From positions 62,001-126,000 of the forward strand of contig CBDBFE010000002.1 in assembly GCA_965204705.1 (NCBI GenBank): a stretch of DNA of 64,000 nucleotides. The letters are read 5' to 3'. The position numbers and the translations under genes are program-made. Positions 25,189 to 34,674 of the stretch are shown piece after piece; the stretch's first letter is position 1, and every line of letters starts with the position of its first letter. The notes beneath the pieces are model-generated. The model did no database searches, was not told the DNA's origin, and worked only from the letters and a program-made list of their open reading frames with translations. The stretch comes from Bin5 sp965204705 (GTDB lineage: Bacteria; Chloroflexota; Anaerolineae; Caldilineales; Caldilineaceae).

Positions 25189-27542
25189 ACGCGCAGGCCT
25201 GCTGGCCGGATTGGATGGAGGAAACGCTGTGGGCCAAAAGCGCGCAGAAGGGGGAAGGAGGAGCACCGGAAAGTCTGGCCCGCCACACCTGGTTGGTGCT
25301 TTCGCGGTTGGCAGATTTCATCCAATTGCGTCCGGCTCTGCCCTCCCAAATCAGTGTGCCGCGCCTTTGGCATATCCTCTACTGGGCTGTCTTCCTGCAT
25401 GACTTTGGAAAGGCTGCGGCCGGCTTCCAGAGCAGACTGCGCGGGGGGCCAAAGTGGCCACACCGCCACGAGGTGCTCTCACTTGCATTTGTCGATTGGT
25501 TCACAGATGGCCTCAGCGTGGAAGAGCGGCTGTGGCTTGTGGCTGCTGTCGTCTCCCATCATCGCGACGAGGAAGAAATCCGACGAAAATATCCTCCTCC
25601 AGATGAGTTCGACGACGATGACCAGATCGCCGAATTGGTTGCAGAGTTGGATGAGGAAACCCTTTGCAGCCTGTGGCGTTGGCTCGCTGAATGTGGCAAC
25701 GCCTGGATCGACCAACTCGATCTGTCCGGCTACGGGATTGCGCCAGTAGACGTGCTTGCCGAGAACGAAGCGGTCGCCCTGGTGCAGACAAAGGGGGCCG
25801 CGCGCATTCATCACAGGCTCAAAGCGTATAGGCGCTTTGTGGAACAGTTGCGTGACGCCGATTCAGTTCAGATCATCGGCACCCTTGCCCTGCGAGGTTA
25901 CATGATCAACGCTGATCACAGTGCCTCAGCGCATGCTGGGAAATTGCCGCGCGTCGAATTCGAAAAAAAGAGCATTCTTGCCAAAGGAAATCTGACGCAA
26001 GACAATCTATATGAACATCAGAAAGAAGCCGGCGAACTCAGCGGTTCTGCTCTGCTCATCGCTCCAACCGGGAGCGGAAAAACCGAAGCGGCGCTCTTAT
26101 GGGCGGCAAATCAACGGGAGGCCGGGGGGACGCTGCCGCGTCTATTCTACACGCTGCCCTATCAGGCCAGCATGAACGCCATGAAGCAACGACTCGACAG
26201 GATGTTTGGGAGAAAGATGGTTGGGTTACAGCATGGCCGCAGTCTTCTGGCTCTCTATCGAATGCTGCTGGAGCGGGAGGACGATCCAGTACAGGTGGCG
26301 CGGCAGGCTAGGTGGCGACGCAACCTCAATGGGCTGAACTATCCTCCAGTACGTGTTTTCAGTCCGTACCAGATGCTGAAGGGCGTTTATCGTCTCAAAG
26401 GGTACGAAGCCCTTCTCAGTGACTATCAGGGAGCAGCTTTCATTTTCGATGAGATCCATGCCTACGAAGTCAAGAGGCTGGCGTTTATCCTCAAGACCAT
26501 CCAGTATTTGAAAACGTACTTCAACGCACGTTTCTTTGTCATGACGGCGACTTTCCCATCATTGATCAAGGAGTGGCTTTTGCGAATCCTGGATAATCCT
26601 GCAGAGGTCAAAGCCAGCCCGGACCTGTTTGAGCAGTTCAAACGTCATCAGCTTGTCCTTTTAGAGGGCGAACTAACCTCAGACAAAGCATTGAAGCGCA
26701 TCGAATCGGATGCAAGACAAGGGAAATCGGTGTTGGTTGTCTGCAACTTGGTAAATCGAGCTCAGATGGTTTACGAGGCATTGGCTGCGCGGCTGGAGGG
26801 ATCGGGGGTTCACTCTGAACTGCTGCACGGACGTTTTAATATGCATGATCGATCCAACAAAGAGGTCACAATCCGCGAGAGGAGCGGCTCAACAAGTGAT
26901 AAGCGAACCCCGGTGCTGTTGGTCGCCACGCAGGTCGTGGAGGTAAGCCTGGACATAGATCTCGATACAATCTATACCGATCCCGCGCCGCTTGAAGCGC
27001 TGATTCAGCGATTCGGCCGCGTTAATCGCCGTCGTAAGCTGAACGGGCTAGCTCCCGTTCATGTATTCACCGAGCCAACCGATGGACAACATATTTACGA
27101 CGAAACGTTGGTCAAACGCACACTTTCAATTCTGCGGAGTAACAACGGCCAGGCTATTCACGAAGGAAAGATCGGTCAGTGGCTTGATCAGATTTACGAT
27201 GGGGAAGTAGTAGAACGTTGGCAACAGGAGTACGAAATCGCGGCGGACGAGTTTGAGAGTGTTTGCCTTAAGACAATGAGAGCCTTCTGCTCAGACCAAT
27301 CGTTAGAGGAATTGTTCTATAAAGCGTTTGATGGAATCGAAGTACTACCGGAAGTATTTTATGACAAATACCAGGAATACAAACAGAGTGATCCGATTCG
27401 CGCCGGAGAACTACTTGTCCCCATCTCACTAGGCAGGTATCACGCACTAAAGAATAGCGGGCAGCTGTACCCGAAGGAAAGACGGGAGCCGTATATAGCC
27501 AAGGTCCCGTATAGTAGCGAGTTGGGGCTCACGTTTGATTAG
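25185..27542 (+). CDS. cas3: Cas3 helicase-nuclease (HD domain plus SF2 helicase)
   Basis: 785 residues from a TTG at 25185, supported by GAGGTGA upstream and the TTGA overlap with cas5. HD nuclease domain: HTWL near residue 30, FLHDFGK (H72-D73), HRHEVL and VVSHH. Helicase: Walker A TGSGKT about 295-300, DEIH 422-425, MTATFPS, VATQVVEVSLDID and QRFGRVNRR from 608. Complete and with all catalytic motifs, so target degradation should be possible. A 144-bp gap follows before cas6, where base composition rises. Confidence 0.95.
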   Translation: MNAQACWPDWMEETLWAKSAQKGEGGAPESLARHTWLVLSRLADFIQLRPALPSQISVPRLWHILYWAVFLHDFGKAAAGFQSRLRGGPKWPHRHEVLSLAFVDWFTDGLSVEERLWLVAAVVSHHRDEEEIRRKYPPPDEFDDDDQIAELVAELDEETLCSLWRWLAECGNAWIDQLDLSGYGIAPVDVLAENEAVALVQTKGAARIHHRLKAYRRFVEQLRDADSVQIIGTLALRGYMINADHSASAHAGKLPRVEFEKKSILAKGNLTQDNLYEHQKEAGELSGSALLIAPTGSGKTEAALLWAANQREAGGTLPRLFYTLPYQASMNAMKQRLDRMFGRKMVGLQHGRSLLALYRMLLEREDDPVQVARQARWRRNLNGLNYPPVRVFSPYQMLKGVYRLKGYEALLSDYQGAAFIFDEIHAYEVKRLAFILKTIQYLKTYFNARFFVMTATFPSLIKEWLLRILDNPAEVKASPDLFEQFKRHQLVLLEGELTSDKALKRIESDARQGKSVLVVCNLVNRAQMVYEALAARLEGSGVHSELLHGRFNMHDRSNKEVTIRERSGSTSDKRTPVLLVATQVVEVSLDIDLDTIYTDPAPLEALIQRFGRVNRRRKLNGLAPVHVFTEPTDGQHIYDETLVKRTLSILRSNNGQAIHEGKIGQWLDQIYDGEVVERWQQEYEIAADEFESVCLKTMRAFCSDQSLEELFYKAFDGIEVLPEVFYDKYQEYKQSDPIRAGELLVPISLGRYHALKNSGQLYPKERREPYIAKVPYSSELGLTFD

Positions 27543-27686
27543 CGTTTCGTTACTTCACTTCGTCCACATCATCTTACGTTCCGTCATTCGGCCCAACGGA
27601 TGGCGCGCAGTAGCCGGGAATACGCATTGTAGGAGCGGTTTGCCGCGCATGGGTAACCGGGTCAATGCAAGGGAAGCGCTGACAAC

Positions 27687-28796
27687 ATGACACTGCAGCT
27701 GCACGTCCCCCTCACCATCCACCATCTCACCTTCCACTGCCGCGCCCAGGAGCCGGTCCTCTGGCACGCCTTCAAAGGCAGCGCGGTACGGGGCGCATTT
27801 GCCGATGTGCTGCGCCGGACTTTCTGCCCGCAAGGGCCGGGTGCGTCCGGTACGGAGGACGCAGACAGCCTGCACGCGGCCGTCTGCCCCGTCTGCCAGC
27901 TGCTGGCCATGCCGCAGGAGGAGGATGCCGGCGGTGACCTACGCCGCCCCTACGCGGTCCGGCCGCCGCTCGACACGCGCCCCCGCTACGCGGCCGGCGA
28001 ACCGTTCGCCTTCACCGTGATCCTGTTCGGCGACTGCCTCGACTACCTGCCCTACCTCGCCCTCGGCGCAGAAGGCATGGCGGCGGTCGGCATCGGCCGC
28101 AAGGACGACGCCGGTCGCCGCGGCCGCTTCACCATCGAATCGATTACATCCACCAACCCGCTGTCAAAGACAACGGCGATTCTCATGAAACCGGGCGAGC
28201 GCATGGTGGAGGCGGTCACCGCGCCCGTGCACCGCGCGCACGTTTCCGCCGCCGCAGAAGAGCTGGCAGAGCGCCTCGAAGCGCAAGGCAACCGGCTCAA
28301 AATCACCTTCGCAAGCCCCACGCGACTGATCAAGCGCCGGGGCAAAATAGGGACGCCCGAACCCTTCCAACTCATCAAGAACATCGCTCTGCGCCTGCTG
28401 GACCTGAGCGCGCAGTTCGGTGGCGGCAGGCCGACCGCCGGTACCCAGCGCAACGGAACCGGCGGGCGGGCGTTGGAGCTCAAACGGGATCTCTACCCCC
28501 ATGCCGACACCGTCACCCTGATAAAGGACGAGACCCGCTGGTGGGACGTGAGCGGCTATTCCCACCGTTTACGCCGGGAGCAGAGGCTGGGCGGATTCAT
28601 CGGCAGCGCCACCTACACCGCGCCGGACTGGCGGCCGCTGCTGCCCTGGCTGCTGTGGGCCACCCAGGTGCAGGCGGGAAAGAACACCGTGAAGGGCTGC
28701 GGCATTGTCGAGCTGTCCGCTGAAGCCCCGCGCAACGAAGCCCGGGCAAGCCGACAGCCGTGCATCGACGACGAATTCACGCAGCCGCTGTCGTAA
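27687..28796 (+). CDS. cas6: Cas6 pre-crRNA endonuclease
   Basis: 369 residues. The N-terminal part (EPVLWHAFKGSAVRGAFADV), a Cys cluster (CPVCQL) and RRPYAVRPP match the larger Cas6 branch (PF10040 type); the C-terminal glycine-rich loop is seen as GKNTVKGCGIVEL. It would cut the repeat RNA to leave the 8-nt handle ACTGAAAG. GC content is visibly higher than in cas8-cas3. Ribosome site weak (AGGGA about 15 nt away), so the exact start is less sure. Confidence 0.82.
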   Translation: MTLQLHVPLTIHHLTFHCRAQEPVLWHAFKGSAVRGAFADVLRRTFCPQGPGASGTEDADSLHAAVCPVCQLLAMPQEEDAGGDLRRPYAVRPPLDTRPRYAAGEPFAFTVILFGDCLDYLPYLALGAEGMAAVGIGRKDDAGRRGRFTIESITSTNPLSKTTAILMKPGERMVEAVTAPVHRAHVSAAAEELAERLEAQGNRLKITFASPTRLIKRRGKIGTPEPFQLIKNIALRLLDLSAQFGGGRPTAGTQRNGTGGRALELKRDLYPHADTVTLIKDETRWWDVSGYSHRLRREQRLGGFIGSATYTAPDWRPLLPWLLWATQVQAGKNTVKGCGIVELSAEAPRNEARASRQPCIDDEFTQPLS

Positions 28797-28826
28797 CCGG
28801 GACACTCTTTAGATGGAGGAACTGCA

Positions 28827-29879
28827 ATGCCTGTCATTCAACATCTGATCGTAGACGAGTTCGGCAGCTTTGTCGGCAAAAAGAGCGGGCGGTTGCGCGT
28901 GACCTGCCAGGGCGAGAAACGCGGCGACGCGCCTCTCATGCACCTGGAGACCGTTCTGATCTCCGGACGCGGCGTCAGTCTCAGCAGCGACGTCGTGGCC
29001 GCCTGCGCCGAGCAGGGCGTGCCGATTCACTTTCTGGACAGCCGCGGCAAACCGGTCGGCAGCCTCTACAGCGCAGGCCTGGCCGCCACCGTGCAGACCA
29101 GAAGGGCGCAGCTCCAGGCCCGCCAGGACAGCCGCGGCCTGCACGTCGCCCTGGCCGCGGCCGAGGGCAAGCTGGGCAACCAGATCAACCTGCTCAAATA
29201 CATGGCGAAATACCGCAAGGCCAAACAGCCGGACCTGCACAAGGAGGTGCGCCTGCTGGCCGACGAAGTGCGCGACCACATCGCCGAGCTGGACCGGCTG
29301 CGCGCCGACTCGCTTGAAAGTCCAATTCGGAACTATACGGTGGACGACGTGCGCGGGCAGATCCTCTCCATCGAAGGCCGCGGCTCCCAGAAATACTGGC
29401 AGGCCATCGGCAAGCTGCTCCTGGCCGACGTGAACTGGCCCGGACGCCGCACCCAGGGCGCCAGCGATCCGTTGAACAGTGCCCTCAACTACGGCTACGG
29501 GATCCTCTACAGCCAGGTCGAGCGGGCGCTGGTGCTGGCCGGCCTGGACCCCTACGCCGGTTTCCTCCACACCGACCGCCCTGGCAAATCCGCGCTCGTC
29601 TACGACATGGTCGAGGAGTTTCGCCAGACAGTCGTCGACCGCACAGTCCTGGCGCTCTTCAACCGCGGCGTGGCTGTCGAGCTGGACGGCCGCGGCCGCC
29701 TGACCGAGAAATCCCGCAAATCCCTGGCTGCAAAGGTGTTCACCCGCCTCGAAGCCCAGGAGCGCTACGAGGACAAACGCCACCCCCTGCGCAATATCGT
29801 ACAGATGCAGGCCCGCCACCTGGCCGCCTACCTGCGCGGCGAACGCGATGCCTACCTGCCCTATGTATCGAGTTGGTAG
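28827..29879 (+). CDS. cas1: Cas1 integrase
   Basis: 350 residues with TGGAGG upstream. The metal-binding residues of the family can be placed: E183 (SIEGRGSQKYW), H248 (GFLHTDRPGK) and D260 (LVYDMVEEF), spaced as in characterised Cas1 proteins. The N-terminal beta domain includes the GRGVSLSSDVVAACAEQGVP segment. It would integrate spacers as a complex with Cas2 at the leader end of the array. Confidence 0.95.
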   Translation: MPVIQHLIVDEFGSFVGKKSGRLRVTCQGEKRGDAPLMHLETVLISGRGVSLSSDVVAACAEQGVPIHFLDSRGKPVGSLYSAGLAATVQTRRAQLQARQDSRGLHVALAAAEGKLGNQINLLKYMAKYRKAKQPDLHKEVRLLADEVRDHIAELDRLRADSLESPIRNYTVDDVRGQILSIEGRGSQKYWQAIGKLLLADVNWPGRRTQGASDPLNSALNYGYGILYSQVERALVLAGLDPYAGFLHTDRPGKSALVYDMVEEFRQTVVDRTVLALFNRGVAVELDGRGRLTEKSRKSLAAKVFTRLEAQERYEDKRHPLRNIVQMQARHLAAYLRGERDAYLPYVSSW

Positions 29880-29904
29880 ACGGCCCCACGGAGATCACTG
29901 AAAG

Positions 29905-30162
29905 ATGCGTTGTCTTCTCATCTATGACATCCCCAACGACAGCGTGCGCGCCAGGATCGCCGACTTCTGCCTCGACTACGGCCTGGACCGCGTGCAGTAC
30001 AGCGCATTTCTGGGCCGCCTCAGCGCCAACCACCAGGAGGAGATGATGCTGAAGATCGAGCAGAAGATCGGCAAAGCCGCGGCGCGGGTCCATCTGTTTC
30101 CCCTCTGCAAGGAGGACTGGCGCAAACGCCTGATCGTCGAGCAGGGAATGGAGGAGGATTAA
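29905..30162 (+). CDS. cas2: Cas2
   Basis: 85 residues with the ferredoxin-like start MRCLLIYDIPNDSVRARIAD, C-L-D-Y-G and VQYSAFLGRLS segments typical of Cas2. Bridges Cas1 dimers in the integration complex. The gap of 2 nt to cas4 shows coupling. Confidence 0.95.
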   Translation: MRCLLIYDIPNDSVRARIADFCLDYGLDRVQYSAFLGRLSANHQEEMMLKIEQKIGKAAARVHLFPLCKEDWRKRLIVEQGMEED

Positions 30163-30164
30163 CC

Positions 30165-30803
30165 GTGTCCAACCATCCTGTCCCCGCGGCCGGGGCCGCG
30201 GCGGAACACCCCGAGTGGCTGTTGAAGGTGATCGACCTCAAGCAGTACGCCTACTGCCCCCGCATCCCCTACTATCACTACTGTCTGCCCGGCGTGCGCC
30301 CCACCACCTACAAAATGGAGGCCGGCATCCGCGCCCAGGATGGCGCCGAAGCGCGCGAGCGGCGGCGATCGCTGCGCACCTACGGATTGACGGAAGGCAC
30401 GCGCCATTTCAATGTCTCTGTGGCATCGGCGCAACTGGGCGTAAGCGGTCAGATAGACCTCGTGATTTCGCATTCCGTGGATGGTGAAGAGCGGCTGGTC
30501 CCGGTGGACTACAAGCTGAGCCGGCGCGAGCCTGGGCGCCATTTCAAACTGCAGCTGGCCTGCTATGCCCTGCTGCTGGAAGAGGTGTGGCAGCTGCCTG
30601 TGGAGGAGGGCTTCCTCTACCTGATTCCGGCGCGGCGGGCGGTACGCGTGCCCATCACAACGCGATTGCGCAACGATGTCCGCCGCCAGCTGGCAGACAT
30701 TCGCAGGATCGTCCAGGAAGAGCGGATGCCGCTTACTCCGACCAAATATCGCGGCCGCTGTGTAGACTGCGAGTTCCGACGCTTCTGCAACGACGTGCTA
30801 TAA
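30165..30803 (+). CDS. cas4: Cas4 (RecB-like exonuclease)
   Basis: 212 residues from a GTG at 30165 (GGAGGAGG upstream). RecB-type motifs SGQIDLVI and VPVDYKLSRRE, with the iron-sulphur cysteines C31 (YAYCPR) and C199, C202, C208 near the C-terminus (GRCVDCEFRRFC). Cas4 trims prespacers and selects PAM. It follows cas2 rather than preceding cas1, an unusual order for I-B loci. Confidence 0.93.
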   Translation: MSNHPVPAAGAAAEHPEWLLKVIDLKQYAYCPRIPYYHYCLPGVRPTTYKMEAGIRAQDGAEARERRRSLRTYGLTEGTRHFNVSVASAQLGVSGQIDLVISHSVDGEERLVPVDYKLSRREPGRHFKLQLACYALLLEEVWQLPVEEGFLYLIPARRAVRVPITTRLRNDVRRQLADIRRIVQEERMPLTPTKYRGRCVDCEFRRFCNDVL

Positions 30804-31079
30804 TCGCGTCGTTTCGCAAACCGCTGCCGAAGGGGAGAAGTGCTGTGCGTTCCCCGAACGGTTCAATCGCGAAACCACAGCCTGACCAGAGAAAAATGAC
30901 TGCAAACTGCGTTCGCAAACCGGTGGGGTTTTTGTGCAGTTTGGAAACTGCGAAAAACTGTCTGTGGCCGGCCTTTTTTCTGATCCGAAACCCGAAATTG
31001 AGGCCACTGGAGGGCCCAGGAAGCGCCCAAAAGGGTCATCAGGTCATTTAGGACCTGAACTGCGAGAAAAACGCAAGCG
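30804..31079 (+). promoter_or_regulatory. CRISPR leader region
   Basis: 276 bp between cas4 and the first repeat. It contains a short inverted repeat AGGTCATTTAGGACCT (about 31040-31055) near the array. The adjacent repeats are the least diverged, and the trailer-end repeats the most, which places the leader on this side and transcription on the plus strand. Confidence 0.7.
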
Positions 31080-33798
31080 GCTCCATTCATCGGCTCAACA
31101 GAGAGAGCACTGAAAGGAAGTTGTTGCTGCGGGCGGCGGCCCTGACTGATCGGGCTCCATTCATCGGCTCAACAGAGAGAGCACTGAAAGTCTTCCCAGC
31201 CGCTTTTGCACTGGACAACGAGAACTCTAGCTCCATTCATCGGCTCAACAGAGAGAGCACTGAAAGGGCTATGGTAGGGGGAGCTAATCGACTACGGCTC
31301 CCGCTCCATTCATCGGCTCAACAGAGAGAGCACTGAAAGATCCCGAACCGACCAGGGAACCGCAGGCTGCCGGTTGCTCCATTCATCGGCTCAACAGAGA
31401 GAGCACTGAAAGGGAAATTGTGCGCCTGGATGCCGAGGACGCGTCATTGTGCTCCATTCATCGGCTCAACAGAGAGAGCACTGAAAGGTTCGGCTCAAAC
31501 GGCGTGAATGAATCCGGGCCGGGCGCTCCATTCATCGGCTCAACAGAGAGAGCACTGAAAGAACAACAACGAAGTCACTTCCAAAGTCCGAACCAGCTCC
31601 ATTCATCGGCTCAACAGAGAGAGCACTGAAAGAGTGTGGACCTGCCGACGGGCACCCTGCGCCACAGCCGCTCCATTCATCGGCTCAACAGAGAGAGCAC
31701 TGAAAGATCGGATCGCCGCGCCAGGGCAGGGCGAAATAGGCACGCTCCATTCATCGGCTCAACAGAGAGAGCACTGAAAGTATCGCCTCTCCCTCATATC
31801 GTCATCACGCCCCGCTGCTCCATTCATCGGCTCAACAGAGAGAGCACTGAAAGAACCCGGCCGCCTGGCAGGCCTGGGCGATGCGCCGCGAGCTCCATTC
31901 ATCGGCTCAACAGAGAGAGCACTGAAAGGTTTATAGCGGTGAGGATATAATCAGGGAGTTGAAAAGCTCCATTCATCGGCTCAACAGAGAGAGCACTGAA
32001 AGGAAGAGGCCGAAGATGCTGTTCAGGACGCCTATATCGCTCCATTCATCGGCTCAACAGAGAGAGCACTGAAAGACCCCGACCACGCCGGTGCGCCGGA
32101 ACCGGATAACCTGCTCCATTCATCGGCTCAACAGAGAGAGCACTGAAAGAACAATTGCCCCTTAATCGCAAGGGGCATTGTCCACACGCTCCATTCATCG
32201 GCTCAACAGAGAGAGCACTGAAAGGATTCGCAGGCCGTCGAGCGCATTGCCGCCGGCGCTCCATTCATCGGCTCAACAGAGAGAGCACTGAAAGACGCCG
32301 GAATAAGCGCCGTCCAGCTTGGCCATCAATTGCTCCATTCATCGGCTCAACAGAGAGAGCACTGAAAGCTCGTGTTCTGCTCTCAAGGCTGTCTCCCCAA
32401 ACCCGGCTCCATTCATCGGCTCAACAGAGAGAGCACTGAAAGGTTCGAGACGGGCGCGGCGTACTTCCCCCGCAACAAGCTCCATTCATCGGCTCAACAG
32501 AGAGAGCACTGAAAGAGTACGATCCCGATCTCCCAGCCGTACTTTGCCCCGGGCTCCATTCATCGGCTCAACAGAGAGAGCACTGAAAGCTCGACAACGA
32601 TGCAGGGGAAATAGGGGCGCGGGTTGCTCCATTCATCGGCTCAACAGAGAGAGCACTGAAAGCTGATTCCAGACCAGGGGCTTTCCGCTGCCTTGCCATT
32701 GCTCCATTCATCGGCTCAACAGAGAGAGCACTGAAAGAGTAACGGCAATTTCTGATCAACTGCTGCTCAGGCTCGCTCCATTCATCGGCTCAACAGAGAG
32801 AGCACTGAAAGAATATCGGCCTATCCCGTTTCTCGCACCATATCGGATGCTCCATTCATCGGCTCAACAGAGAGAGCACTGAAAGGACGCCATGCAAGCG
32901 CAGTTCATGCGACATCGCCTGTGCTCCATTCATCGGCTCAACAGAGAGAGCACTGAAAGCGGACCCACCGCATGGTGGGGTCGCCCCGGTCGACCTGGCG
33001 GCAAAGCGTGCTCCATTCATCGGCTCAACAGAGAGAGCACTGAAAGCGGACCCACCGCCGCAGCAGGTGCCGGCGCAGGTGGCCACCGAGGCTCCATTCA
33101 TCGGCTCAACAGAGAGAGCACTGAAAGGCGAAGTTTGGTTGGCGTCCGGATTGGGCAAGGCCGGCGGCTCCATTCATCGGCTCAACAGAGAGAGCACTGA
33201 AAGAACGAGGCCAGAGCAAAAGAAAACAAGCCGGCTTATGCTCCATTCATCGGCTCAACAGAGAGAGCACTGAAAGAAGAATTGGGATAGTGGCCGGGAC
33301 TTCCTGATTGTTGTAGCTCCATTCATCGGCTCAACAGAGAGAGCACTGAAAGAATGACTTCGAGGGCGTAATGGCCCGCATCCAGACGCTCCATTCATCG
33401 GCTCAACAGAGAGAGCACTGAAAGGGGGGTCGGGGCGCGGTGCGGTCGGTCGTGGGCTTCTGGCTCCATTCATCGGCTCAACAGAGAGAGCACTGAAAGC
33501 TAAAACGCTTAGGGGCCTTGTATGAAGCTTAGAGAAGGGCTTCATTCAACGGCTCAACAGAGAGAGCACTGAAAGCGAAGAACGACGACCCGGACGCGTC
33601 GGGCAGCGAGGGCTTCATTCAACGGCTCAACAGAGAGAGCACTGAAAGATCGGCTGGAACCCATTCCCGGATCGCTACAAGGTCCGCGCTTCATTCATCG
33701 GCTCAATAGAGAGAGCACTGAAAGTTTCCAGTCCCATATTCCTGGCGCAGATTCCGATTTGGCTTCATTCAACGGCTCAACAGAGAGAGCACTGAAAG
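31080..33798 (+). CRISPR. CRISPR array, 37 repeats and 36 spacers
   Basis: 37-nt repeat beginning GCTCCATTCATCGGCTCAAC and ending AGAGAGAGCACTGAAAG, at period about 74. Positions of the first base: 31080, 31154, 31230, 31303, 31376 and on to 33762. Repeats 1-33 are identical on reading; repeats 34-37 (33539, 33612, 33688, 33762) carry T at position 4 and repeats 34, 35 and 37 also have A-A-C-G for A-T-C-G. Spacers are 33-39 nt except numbers 26 (50 nt) and 27 (44 nt). The ACTGAAAG end fits a Cas6-type 5' handle on the plus strand. Confidence 0.98.
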
Positions 33799-34003
33799 CT
33801 TATACCAGGGGTTGGGTCCGGTCTGCCGGTTTTGCGGCGACGGTTTGGGGCGGAGATGGCTTCGCGAGCGCCTCCCTGACGGTGGTGGTTGGGAGATTGA
33901 GGGTTAGAGATGCGTGAAGGCGACGGGGCGCGCGGGACAAAACACAGATCCGAGAGATCGCGGCTGTAAAACGCAATGCCAATCGCGGTCCGGAAAACCA
34001 AAA

Positions 34004-34260
34004 AGTGAATCCGGTCAGCCGCCTCCGGCAGCCACGGAAAGGGCGCCAGCGATCTGGACTTTCCGGTCGAGTTCCCGCCTTTGCCCGCGGGGGCGTATGC
34101 CGATGCCTATTTCGGGCTGCTGGAGTCTCTGGAAAGGCTGTTCGGATCTCCCGTTGACCTCGTTGTCGACTCGGCGATCCGGAATCCTTTCTTCCGGCAG
34201 CGCGTTGAAGAGACCAGGACACAGATCTATGCGGCTTGGGGCCAAGGCGTACCTGTTTGA
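34004..34260 (+). pseudogene. MNT-type nucleotidyltransferase fragment
   Basis: From a stop just upstream, the frame reads ...SGSHGKGASDLDFPVEF, the GSxxxG...SDLD active-site motif of minimal nucleotidyltransferases. It continues LLESLERLFGSPVDLVVDSA, IRNPFFRQRVEETRTQIYAA, the usual C-terminus. No start codon exists in the open part of the frame and the N-terminal helix is lost, so the gene is broken. MNT proteins are antitoxins that AMPylate HEPN toxins; a HEPN-like partner stands at 34671-35093. Confidence 0.65.
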
Positions 34261-34323
34261 TATTCGTTTTCAGAAAAACGTCTAACATTTTCCCGGCCCC
34301 AAGGTCTGAAACCGGAGGGAAGC

Positions 34324-34584
34324 ATGAGCAACGTCTGGCAAGCGCAGGAGGCGCGGGCGCGCTTCAGTGAGCTCCTAGAAGCCAGTCTCGCAGAAGGACC
34401 GCAGATCGTCACCAAGCGCGGGAAAGAAACCGCGGTGCTAGTGCCGATTGAACAGTGGCGTAAACTGGAAAAACTGGCGAAACCAAGCCTAAAGGCGTTC
34501 TTGCTGGCCCCAGAGCCACGTACAGAGGCGTTAACCCCGCCGAGAAGGAAGCTCCGCCTGCGTTCGGCACCGAATTTAGAGTAG
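34324..34584 (+). CDS. Phd/YefM-family antitoxin
   Basis: 86 residues, start with GGAGGG upstream. The N-terminus (MSNVWQAQEARARFSELLEA) and IVTKRGKETAVLVPIEQWRK are the prevent-host-death fold. The C-terminal tail would neutralise a cognate toxin, but the adjacent PIN-domain gene is only a 26-residue fragment. Antitoxin without intact toxin. Confidence 0.85.
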   Translation: MSNVWQAQEARARFSELLEASLAEGPQIVTKRGKETAVLVPIEQWRKLEKLAKPSLKAFLLAPEPRTEALTPPRRKLRLRSAPNLE

Positions 34585-34593
34585 GGGAATGCT

Positions 34594-34674
34594 GTGTATC
34601 TCCTGGATACGAACGTCGTCTGCGGGTTGCGACGTTCGCAGACCTCAATTGACAGTCTTCGGAGATCGGTATGA
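34594..34674 (+). pseudogene. VapC PIN-domain toxin, N-terminal fragment
   Basis: From the GTG at 34594, 10 nt after the antitoxin stop, it reads MYLLDTNVVCGLRRS, the first PIN-domain strand with its catalytic Asp (D5), then leaves the family and stops at 34672-34674. About 110 residues of the toxin are missing. The stop overlaps the ATG of the next gene (ATGA). Confidence 0.65.

Noticed and set aside
31121..33545. Several open frames crossing the CRISPR array with repeated SIHRLNRESTER or FSALSVEPMNGA peptides
   Set aside because: They are translations of the CRISPR repeat itself.
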